In this document: piece by piece, positions 16,572-23,558 of the stretch
How positions within the stretch are numbered: the first letter of the stretch is position 1
Layout of the letters: every line of letters begins with the position of its first letter
Assembly: GCF_937903345.1 (NCBI RefSeq)
Contig: NZ_CALCZQ010000007.1
Span: 106,217 to 170,216 of the forward strand
Reading direction: 5' to 3'
DNA: 64,000 nt
Source: an uncultured Emticicia sp.
GTDB taxonomy: Bacteria; Bacteroidota; Bacteroidia; Cytophagales; Spirosomataceae
Translations under genes and position numbers: made by a program
The notes under the pieces: model-generated
Told to the model about the DNA's origin: nothing
Database searches by the model: none
What the model saw: the letters and a program-made list of their open reading frames with translations, nothing else

Positions 16572-17066
16572 TTATTTAGACAATTCTTCAATTATTTCAT
16601 CAACTTTCTGGTTATTCAAATGCATATAATATTTTTCACGAATCTGGAAACATGGTCCCCAACCACAAGCGGCTAAACATTCTACTTCTTTTAGAGTAAA
16701 AAGACCATCAGCGGTAGTTTCTCCTTTCTTAATCCCCAACTTTTTCTGAAGGTGGTCAAATACTTCTTCTCCACCCATCAACACACACGGACCAGTACGA
16801 CAGTATTCGATTACATTTTTGCCAACTGGCTCTAAATGATACATCGTATAAAAAGATGCCACCTCGTAAACCTCTACAGGCGAAATAGATAAGAGACTTG
16901 CCACATAATCCATTACACTTTGGCTCATCCAAGCAAATTGCTCTTGGGCTAAATGCAAGACTGGCAATAAAGCAGATTTCTGTTTTCCTTCGGGATATCG
17001 TGCAATTATTTCTTGTACCTTCGCCAATCTTTCAGGCGTAAAAACTATATTATTAATTTCAGTCAT
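16572..17066 (-). CDS. nuoE: NADH-quinone oxidoreductase subunit E (2Fe-2S)
   Basis: Peripheral-arm thioredoxin-like subunit with cluster N1a. The four cluster ligands are in CRTGPC and CLAACGWGPC. Upstream, LPVLHLAQEQFAWMSQSVMDYVA and VYEVASFYTMYHLEPVGK are family-typical. At 164 residues it is of normal length. It lies 14 nt downstream of nuoD; the Uma2 pseudogene follows 8 nt after the stop. Confidence 0.96.
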   Translation of the reverse strand: MTEINNIVFTPERLAKVQEIIARYPEGKQKSALLPVLHLAQEQFAWMSQSVMDYVASLLSISPVEVYEVASFYTMYHLEPVGKNVIEYCRTGPCVLMGGEEVFDHLQKKLGIKKGETTADGLFTLKEVECLAACGWGPCFQIREKYYMHLNNQKVDEIIEELSK

Positions 17067-17080
17067 TGTATAATCTTATA

Positions 17081-18316
17081 TTAAGCATCTAACTCTCCAG
17101 CGATTACGTTTAAGCTACTCAAAATTACGATGGCATCAGAAATGGAAACACCTTTACACATCTCTGGGTATGCTTGATAGTAAATAAAGCTCGGACGACG
17201 GAAGTGTAAACGATACGGAGCTCGACCTCCATCACTCACCAAATAGAATCCAAGTTCGCCGTTTCCACCTTCAACTGCATGATAAACTTCGCCAGCAGGA
17301 GCATCAATTTCACCCATAACAATTTTGAAATGGTAAATCAAGGCTTCCATGTTTTTGTAAACATCGTGCTTTGGAGGTAAATAATAGTGATTCTCATTTG
17401 CATAATATGGGCCTTCTGGAAGGTTTTCAAGAGCCTGACGAATAATTTTCATACTCTCCCAAATTTCTTGATTACGAACCATGAAACGGTCGTAGGTATC
17501 TCCGTTGTGACCAACTGGAATATCAAAATCAAAGTCTTGGTAAGATGAATATGGCTCCATCACACGAACATCATAGTCGATACCAGCCGCACGTAAGTTT
17601 GGACCTGTAAAACCATATTCTAATGCTCTTTCCCCAGTGATTGGACCAACGTTTACAATTCTATCAACAAAAATACGGTTACGATTGAAAAGTTTTTCAA
17701 ATTCTGCCCAAGCTTTTGGTAAACTATTGTTTACTAAATCTCTAATTTTAGCAATCGCTGTTGGAGATAAATCTCTTTCCATACCACCAATTCTGCCCAT
17801 ATTGGTCGTAAGACGAGCACCACACATTTCTTCATAAATTTCATATATTTTTTCACGCTCTTGAAAAACATATAAGAAACCTGAATAAGCACCCGTATCA
17901 ACACCCAAGATTGAATTACAAATGATGTGATCAGAAATACGAGCTAGTTCCATCATAATTACACGAATGTAATCAGCTCTTTTCGGTACAGTTACACCCA
18001 AAAGCTTTTCTACAGTCATGTGCCATCCCATGTTATTGATTGGCGAAGAACAGTAGTTCATGCGATCAGTAAGTGTTGTTATTTGATAGAACGGACGACG
18101 TTCGGCTATTTTCTCAAACGCACGGTGAATATACCCGATTGTTTGTTCGCCAGAAACAATTTTCTCACCATCCATTTTCAAGATATTTTGAAAAATACCA
18201 TGAGTAGCTGGGTGAGTTGGCCCAAGGTTTAATGTAGTATATTCAGTGTCTTCAACTATTGGTCTATTTAGGGCCAAAGCATCCGATGTATTTTTTGGTA
18301 TTAGTATGTCTTCCAT
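17081..18316 (-). CDS. nuoD: NADH-quinone oxidoreductase subunit D
   Basis: The 49-kDa subunit that forms the quinone pocket with NuoB. Motifs include NLGPTHPATHGIFQN (the histidines near the quinone head group), GYIHRAFEKIAERRPF, MNYCSSPINNMGWHMTVEKLLG, RIGGMERDLSP, GPNLRAAGIDYDVR and the C-terminal GGRAPYRLHFRRPSF. I start it at the ATG at 18316 (MEDILIPKN), about 411 residues; the frame is open further upstream to a TTG at 18328, but that codon lies inside a heptanucleotide repeat. It follows nuoC by about 80 nt. Confidence 0.96.
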   Translation of the reverse strand: MEDILIPKNTSDALALNRPIVEDTEYTTLNLGPTHPATHGIFQNILKMDGEKIVSGEQTIGYIHRAFEKIAERRPFYQITTLTDRMNYCSSPINNMGWHMTVEKLLGVTVPKRADYIRVIMMELARISDHIICNSILGVDTGAYSGFLYVFQEREKIYEIYEEMCGARLTTNMGRIGGMERDLSPTAIAKIRDLVNNSLPKAWAEFEKLFNRNRIFVDRIVNVGPITGERALEYGFTGPNLRAAGIDYDVRVMEPYSSYQDFDFDIPVGHNGDTYDRFMVRNQEIWESMKIIRQALENLPEGPYYANENHYYLPPKHDVYKNMEALIYHFKIVMGEIDAPAGEVYHAVEGGNGELGFYLVSDGGRAPYRLHFRRPSFIYYQAYPEMCKGVSISDAIVILSSLNVIAGELDA

Positions 18317-18317
18317 G

Positions 18318-18344
18318 TCAATTATCAATTATCAATTATCAATT
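18318..18344. repeat. Heptanucleotide tandem repeat (TCAATTA, 3.9 copies) just before nuoD
   Basis: On the plus strand TCAATTA is repeated 3.9 times from 18318 to 18344; in the nuoD mRNA it reads as TAATTGA units ending one base before the ATG at 18316. It replaces any Shine-Dalgarno sequence. The same 7-nt period appears before accA, with a different unit. Confidence 0.75.
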
Positions 18345-18399
18345 TTTTGTAAAATTGTCAACTGATTTATTGTTCATTGTTTAATTGTTAATTGAAAAT

Positions 18400-18900
18400 T
18401 TATCTTCCAAACAAGGCATCAATTTTATCTTCACGAGTGGCATCTTCGAGTGCATATTCTTTACGCATTGGGAAGTAGTCCATTTCTTCTATATTCAAAA
18501 TTCTAATGAGGTTCGGATGACCATCAAAAAGAATTCCAAAGAAATCGTAAGTTTCTCTTTCCATCCAATTGGCAGTTGGCCAAATGCTTGTTACCGTTGG
18601 AATATGAATATCATCTTGCGACAGGAAAACTTTGATACGAATTCTAACATTGTTTTGGAGACTGTGTAAGTGATAAATTACACCAAATTCAGCTCCTTGA
18701 TTATCGGGTAAATGAATTCCTGTTAAATCAGTCAAAAAGTTAAAACGAAAAGTTTCGTGCTGTTTTAAGTATTCAAGAAGCGAGATAATATTCTGACGAT
18801 TGGTAGTTAATGTAAGCAATCCCCATGGCTCTTCAAAAGAGTGGGTATTTTCTCCAAACTTTACTACTATATCTTCAGCTATTTGTTGATTAGTCATCAT
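18400..18900 (-). CDS. nuoC: NADH-quinone oxidoreductase subunit C
   Basis: The 30-kDa peripheral-arm subunit, here a separate gene rather than a NuoCD fusion. The signature is SIWPTANWMERETYDFFGILFDGHPNLIRIL near residues 104-134, then RKEYALED. At 166 residues it is of normal length for Bacteroidota. Two adjacent ATG codons (18900 and 18897) are possible starts. It is 2 nt downstream of the inserted DUF29 gene. Confidence 0.95.
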   Translation of the reverse strand: MMTNQQIAEDIVVKFGENTHSFEEPWGLLTLTTNRQNIISLLEYLKQHETFRFNFLTDLTGIHLPDNQGAEFGVIYHLHSLQNNVRIRIKVFLSQDDIHIPTVTSIWPTANWMERETYDFFGILFDGHPNLIRILNIEEMDYFPMRKEYALEDATREDKIDALFGR

Positions 18901-18902
18901 TA

Positions 18903-19328
18903 TTATTGCTTTTCAATCATTTTCATGGCTTCTGCCAAAATTTTATTTTTGTCAATTTTAGTTAAAAGCTGTTCCGATGTGTAAATTCCTTCAAAGGCTT
19001 CTTCAGCTGCTTGGTCTAAACTTAAAACAAATGCCTCAGCTAAATTCTCAAATAATTCTTCTGCTTTCATATAATCTCCACCAGACTTTCTTCTTTTATT
19101 TACTCTTTCTATTTGGTAAAGCGAGTGTTTGATAGAATTATCCCAAGAACGTGTGGTACGATTCTCTGCATTTTGCTTAATCAAATGAATAAGCAAAATT
19201 TGCATATAGCTAAATATTTTATCTAATTTATCATCTTTCGCCATTTCTTCCAATTCATCAATAATATGAAGGGCATCAGCGTAACGGCCTTCATTAATAC
19301 TTTTGCGAAGTTCCAAAATTTCATCCAT
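18903..19328 (-). CDS. DUF29-family protein inserted between nuoB and nuoC
   Basis: Function unknown. The 141-residue helical protein reads MDEILELRKSINEGRYADAL, then ELEEMAKDDKLDKI, LLIHLIKQNAENRTTRSWDNS and KRRKSGGDYMKAEEL, the pattern I know from DUF29 proteins that are abundant in cyanobacteria. No signal peptide or membrane helix. It is not a complex I subunit, yet it lies 9 nt after nuoB and 2 nt before nuoC, codirectional with both, so it should be cotranscribed. Its presence suggests acquisition by transfer. The family has no known function that I can state. Confidence 0.75.
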   Translation of the reverse strand: MDEILELRKSINEGRYADALHIIDELEEMAKDDKLDKIFSYMQILLIHLIKQNAENRTTRSWDNSIKHSLYQIERVNKRRKSGGDYMKAEELFENLAEAFVLSLDQAAEEAFEGIYTSEQLLTKIDKNKILAEAMKMIEKQ

Positions 19329-19337
19329 AGCAAAATC

Positions 19338-19883
19338 TTATTGAATATTATATGATTCTAGTAAAGCTTGATATTCATCGCTATTTCTACGGCGTAAAGA
19401 CTCATTGACAGCCAATTCTTGAATTTGCATTAAGCCATCTAAGATTTGCTCTGGACGAGGCGGACAGCCTGGCACATATACATCAACTGGAATTACACGG
19501 TCAATACCTTGCAAAACAGAATAGGTATCGAAAATGCCGCCACTGGAGGCACAAGCACCAACAGCAATTACCCATCGAGGCTCTGCCATCTGAATATAGA
19601 CTTGTTTCAAAATTGGAGCCATCTTCTTGGCGATTGTTCCCATTACCATCAACAAATCGGCTTGACGAGGCGAGAAACTTGGACGTTCTGAACCAAAACG
19701 AGAAATATCATAATGGGAGCCCATAGTTGCCATAAACTCAATACCGCAACAAGATGTTGCGAATGGTAAGGGCCATAATGATTTACTTCGGGCAATACCG
19801 ATTACATTTTCAAAAGAAGTTGCAAAAAAACCTGAACCTTCAAATCCTTCAGGTGCTTCAACTGTTTTAATTTGATTGCTCAT
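19338..19883 (-). CDS. nuoB: NADH-quinone oxidoreductase subunit B (cluster N2)
   Basis: Peripheral-arm subunit with the terminal 4Fe-4S cluster N2 next to quinone. The ligands are the tandem cysteines in SCCGIEFM, the cysteine in GACASSGG and the one in VPGCPPRPEQ. MGSHYDISRFGSERPSFSPRQADLLMVMG is the conserved core. At 181 residues it is of normal length. It follows nuoA by 92 nt. Confidence 0.97.
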   Translation of the reverse strand: MSNQIKTVEAPEGFEGSGFFATSFENVIGIARSKSLWPLPFATSCCGIEFMATMGSHYDISRFGSERPSFSPRQADLLMVMGTIAKKMAPILKQVYIQMAEPRWVIAVGACASSGGIFDTYSVLQGIDRVIPVDVYVPGCPPRPEQILDGLMQIQELAVNESLRRRNSDEYQALLESYNIQ

Positions 19884-19975
19884 ATTTTCTGATTATCAAT
19901 AGAAATATTGTAGTGCTACAAATGCTATTATTTCAACTTTTTGTTAACTTAATTTGTTTCATCACAAACAAATTA

Positions 19976-20350
19976 TTAGTCTCTTTCCCAGTTCAAAACA
20001 CCTTTACGAATCACGTAGTAAAAACCAGCCATCAAAAGTGTTAGGAACACCACCATTTCGGTAAAACCAAACCAACCAAGTTTCTTGAAATTTACTGCCC
20101 AAGGATACATAAAAATAACCTCAACATCGAAAAGAACAAATAAAATGGCAGTAAGGAAATATTTGATTGAAATAGGTGCACGAGCATCCCCTTCGGAATC
20201 AATACCACACTCAAATGGTGCGTCTTTTAATTCACTGTTTCTTTTTGGACCAATTGCATGTGTAACAATCATCGTTGTGACAATAAAACCAATGGCTGCA
20301 ATTAGTAGCACCAAAATTGGGAGAAAATCTGAAGGCAAATATTCTTTCAT
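19976..20350 (-). CDS. nuoA: NADH-quinone oxidoreductase subunit A
   Basis: Small membrane subunit, first gene of the operon. Three hydrophobic helices (about residues 10-30, 64-84 and 93-113) flank the conserved loop APFECGIDSEGDARAPISIKYFLTAILFVLFDVE, which holds the ECG cysteine at the quinone channel. At 124 residues it is of normal length. A full consensus promoter lies 79 nt upstream. Confidence 0.96.
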   Translation of the reverse strand: MKEYLPSDFLPILVLLIAAIGFIVTTMIVTHAIGPKRNSELKDAPFECGIDSEGDARAPISIKYFLTAILFVLFDVEVIFMYPWAVNFKKLGWFGFTEMVVFLTLLMAGFYYVIRKGVLNWERD

Positions 20351-20428
20351 AAATCAATAATTAACAGTAGTCAAAGGTTTAAAAAATTGTTTCTAACGGC
20401 TTTTTACTACTTCTCATATTCTAAGACT

Positions 20429-20458
20429 CAAAATTACTATGGTTATGTTTAGAAACAA
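20429..20458 (-). promoter_or_regulatory. Bacteroidota-type promoter of the nuo operon
   Basis: On the minus strand TTG (20456-20458), a 19-nt spacer and TAATTTTG (20429-20436) form a complete consensus match. It lies 79 nt before the nuoA ATG and just beyond the terminator region next to the SGNH gene, as expected for the operon start. Confidence 0.7.
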
Positions 20459-20465
20459 AATAAAA

Positions 20466-20492
20466 AAGGGGCGAAAATATTTCAAGCCCCTT
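20466..20492 (-). terminator. Intrinsic terminator after the 981-residue SGNH protein gene
   Basis: Minus-strand AAGGGGC and GCCCCTT arms enclose a 13-nt AT-rich loop, followed by TTTTTTATTTT. It starts 3 nt after the stop codon at 20496 and separates that gene from the nuo promoter. Confidence 0.75.
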
Positions 20493-20495
20493 ATT

Positions 20496-23441
20496 TTATT
20501 TAATTATAATTCGAGATGAGGCTTCATAGGAGCCACTAATTAGCCTAATAATATAAACGCCTTTTTCTAAGTGTCTAAAATCAAGGTTTCTTTTTTCTTT
20601 TAAATCGTTTAAAAAACCAGTATATACTTTTTGCCCTGTCAATGTAAACAAAGCTACTTCGGCATTTGGGTTATCTCCAATTGTTTCAATAGTAAATACA
20701 CCTGTTGGATTTGGGTTAGGATAAACCCTAAGCCCTTTATCGAGGTAAGGAATAAATACCTCTAGGGCATTTGAGTAAGGAGAATAGCAAATCAATGACT
20801 TTCCATTTGTTAAGCTGTAAGGCCATGCAGTACGTGTTGAGTATTTACCAGATGCATTTGCCTTCAAAACCGAGGAAATAATAGACAAGTCTTCATTGTC
20901 TTTTTTCCAGGTATAAAACTGATTTAAGAATGTAGATTTTGGAATAGCTGACAGTTGGAATGCTCCTTCATTATATACTTCAGGAGCTGGCGGAATTGAT
21001 TTTACAAATACTTCAAATGAGGTTGATTTTGATAGGCAATTATTATCATCTTTTACTTTCAAACTATATACACCTGCTTTTTCAACCGTAATTCCTTTTG
21101 TAGTTGCACCTGTACTCCATAAGTATGAAACCGCATCATTGCTAACTAAAGACAAGGATGAGCCCTCACAAAAAGTATTCATCTCATCAGCTGAGGTAAT
21201 TGATGCTATTGGTAAAGGTGTATAAGTTAAATTAATTGAATCTGGCATAGATTCACAACCATTTCCATCTAACACCGATAAAGTATATAAACCTTCTTTC
21301 ATAGCATAAATTTCTTTAGAAGTTGCACCGGTATTCCACTTATACCCTAATAATCCTTGTGTTTGAGTAGAAAGAATCACAGCATTTCCTTCACAAAATT
21401 TATCTTGTCCATCTGCTTTTATCTTAACGATTGGAAGTGGATTTACGGTAATATTCTGTGCAATTGTATCGGATAAGCATCCAAAACTATCCTTTACTCT
21501 TAGTGTGTATGTTCCAGATGAACGAACATTAAGAGTTTTTGATGTTGAACCGGTATTCCAGATATACGATTCAAAATCATTCTTAGGGAAAAGATTGACA
21601 CTTTTTCCTAAACAAAAGGATGTTTCTCCATCAGCCAAAATAGCAGTTGATGGCCTAGGGCGAAAATTCACATCAATAAATGATTGCGATTCACAACCAT
21701 TTTGGCCCCTTATTCTTAAGCTATATGACCCTGCTTTATTTACGCTAATTTTCTTTGAGGTTTCGTTTGTATTCCAATTAAATGAAACTCCATCATTATT
21801 TATTGTGAATAATTCAATGGTTTCATTTGGACAAATGGGTAATGCTTTGCTAGTATTTATAAAGTTTAATGGCGTAGGTAAAACATTAACATTGATAGAA
21901 GCCGAAGCTGGTGAAGGGCATCCGTTGAGTGAATAATTTACAACGAAGTAATTTCCTGAACCACGAGCAACAATTGACTGCCCTCTTTCTCCATTACTCC
22001 AGACATTCCCGTTTTTAATATTCGATGTCAATTTAACATCCTGACCATCACAAAAAGTAGTATTGCCATTAGCAATAATGGAAGGTTGAGTTACATTATT
22101 ATCAGTGGATAATGAAAAAGGTTGTGAAAATACGGTATTTCCAACGTCGTCAAAGCATTTAAAAGAATATGTTCCATTTGAGACAGTAATAAAATTAGAA
22201 GTACCCCCATTGCTCCACTTATAAAATGGGTATCCACCAGTACTAATCGTAAACTTATTTGTTGTATTATTTGGATTACAAGCTATATTGACAACTGGTA
22301 AACTTCTAGCCATTAACGGTTGTGAATTAGAAAAAAAATTTTCGTTGAGATACTCATTCCAGTAGTCTGAAGCAAGACTTAAACCATCATTGTGAAAATG
22401 TATTCCATCAGCTCTGAAAGCTGACCCAATTATTTCATCAGTTGGTGGGCCTGAAAAAACATTTTTAACTCGCTCAATAGTAAGATTTTGACCTTGAATT
22501 ACAGTAGGTAATATGGATGGATTACGCGATGATCGTGCCACGACCCATGCTAAATCTTCTTTTTTAGAGTCTGATCTACTTTTTTCGATTACCGTTTTTA
22601 AATTATTATAATAAGTTTCTCCATTTGAGTCCCCATCGCTTTCACCTTGTTGCCATAAAATAGCTCTTACTCCTGTTCGAGTAACATATTGTTGTATGGC
22701 GGCTTTCATACCTCTATATGGCATTCCTGGAACTTTGACAAATAGTGAAAATTCTTTTCTCAAGTCTTCGCCTTGAGCCGAACGCCGCCAAACTTCACAA
22801 CTTAAACCACCCAATGCGGCACCATAAAATAGTACAGGAACATTCAATCTTTGAGTAAGTTTATCACCTAATTTTGCCCAAAACCATGGAACATAATTAT
22901 AGGGTGCCATCTTGGAATTATTACTCATCTGGGAAAATTGGAAAGGCAGATTTTCTTCATTAAGAAGTGGGTCATAAAAGTTAATCGTCGAAACCCTATC
23001 ATCAGTTGCACCAATAGTAGCCCCAGAATATAGCTGGTCTCCTTGAGCGTTGGATTGACCAGCCACAATAAATACTTCTCCAACACCAACTCGTTCGAGA
23101 GTAGCACTGGTTACAATATTTCCATTTAAAATACCTCTTACTTCGACATTATACCATCCACCATTAAGTTGGATTGTACCACTAAAATGACCATTATTCC
23201 TAAAATCAGGAATGGATTTCCAAGAAGTTTCAACACCCTGGCCGCCCCAGACCGGAACAGCTCGCATTTCGACCATATCAAGCTGTTGAAAATAACTTCC
23301 AGCAATGTTTACGCTTGCCTGATTTTGGTTATTTCTTTGAAAAACAATGCGAGAAACAGGGAATGTTATTTGGATTTGAGCAAATGCAACAAAAGATATG
23401 AAATTCAATAACAAGATTAACCAATTCTTCAAAATATTCAT
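20496..23441 (-). CDS. Secreted SGNH-type carbohydrate esterase with Ig-like repeats and a T9SS tail
   Basis: 981 residues. The N-terminus is a signal peptide (ILLLNFISFVAFAQ). Residues about 125-375 form a sialate O-acetylesterase-like SGNH domain: AGQSNAQGD with the nucleophile serine, GAALGGLSCEVW, LWQQGESDGD and a late ADGIHFHNDGL carrying the Asp-x-x-His pair. Then come five tandem Ig-like or PKD-like repeats of about 75 residues, each with FCxG...WNTG.TSK...GxYxLxVxDxxGC. The C-terminus is a type A T9SS sorting domain (VYPNPNPTGVFTIE, GQKVYTG, KGVYIIRL). The protein should be exported and anchored on the cell surface. The substrate is unknown; an acetyl group on a polysaccharide is likely. 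Its neighbour at 23559 is a paralogue. Confidence 0.85.
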   Translation of the reverse strand: MNILKNWLILLLNFISFVAFAQIQITFPVSRIVFQRNNQNQASVNIAGSYFQQLDMVEMRAVPVWGGQGVETSWKSIPDFRNNGHFSGTIQLNGGWYNVEVRGILNGNIVTSATLERVGVGEVFIVAGQSNAQGDQLYSGATIGATDDRVSTINFYDPLLNEENLPFQFSQMSNNSKMAPYNYVPWFWAKLGDKLTQRLNVPVLFYGAALGGLSCEVWRRSAQGEDLRKEFSLFVKVPGMPYRGMKAAIQQYVTRTGVRAILWQQGESDGDSNGETYYNNLKTVIEKSRSDSKKEDLAWVVARSSRNPSILPTVIQGQNLTIERVKNVFSGPPTDEIIGSAFRADGIHFHNDGLSLASDYWNEYLNENFFSNSQPLMARSLPVVNIACNPNNTTNKFTISTGGYPFYKWSNGGTSNFITVSNGTYSFKCFDDVGNTVFSQPFSLSTDNNVTQPSIIANGNTTFCDGQDVKLTSNIKNGNVWSNGERGQSIVARGSGNYFVVNYSLNGCPSPASASINVNVLPTPLNFINTSKALPICPNETIELFTINNDGVSFNWNTNETSKKISVNKAGSYSLRIRGQNGCESQSFIDVNFRPRPSTAILADGETSFCLGKSVNLFPKNDFESYIWNTGSTSKTLNVRSSGTYTLRVKDSFGCLSDTIAQNITVNPLPIVKIKADGQDKFCEGNAVILSTQTQGLLGYKWNTGATSKEIYAMKEGLYTLSVLDGNGCESMPDSINLTYTPLPIASITSADEMNTFCEGSSLSLVSNDAVSYLWSTGATTKGITVEKAGVYSLKVKDDNNCLSKSTSFEVFVKSIPPAPEVYNEGAFQLSAIPKSTFLNQFYTWKKDNEDLSIISSVLKANASGKYSTRTAWPYSLTNGKSLICYSPYSNALEVFIPYLDKGLRVYPNPNPTGVFTIETIGDNPNAEVALFTLTGQKVYTGFLNDLKEKRNLDFRHLEKGVYIIRLISGSYEASSRIIIK

Positions 23442-23473
23442 TAATTAAACGGATTAAGTTTCCTAACCTTAAA

Positions 23474-23504
23474 CAAATTTACAAAAGCCTAAAACCAATA
23501 TCAA
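23474..23504 (-). promoter_or_regulatory. Bacteroidota-type promoter for the 981-residue SGNH gene
   Basis: Minus-strand TTG (23502-23504), 20-nt spacer, TAAATTTG (23474-23481), a full consensus match 33 nt before the ATG at 23441. It gives this gene its own promoter rather than readthrough from the paralogue upstream. Confidence 0.65.
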
Positions 23505-23558
23505 TATACCGTCTATTAATCTTATAAATAAAATTATTTAACGGCAAAAATGTAAGAT

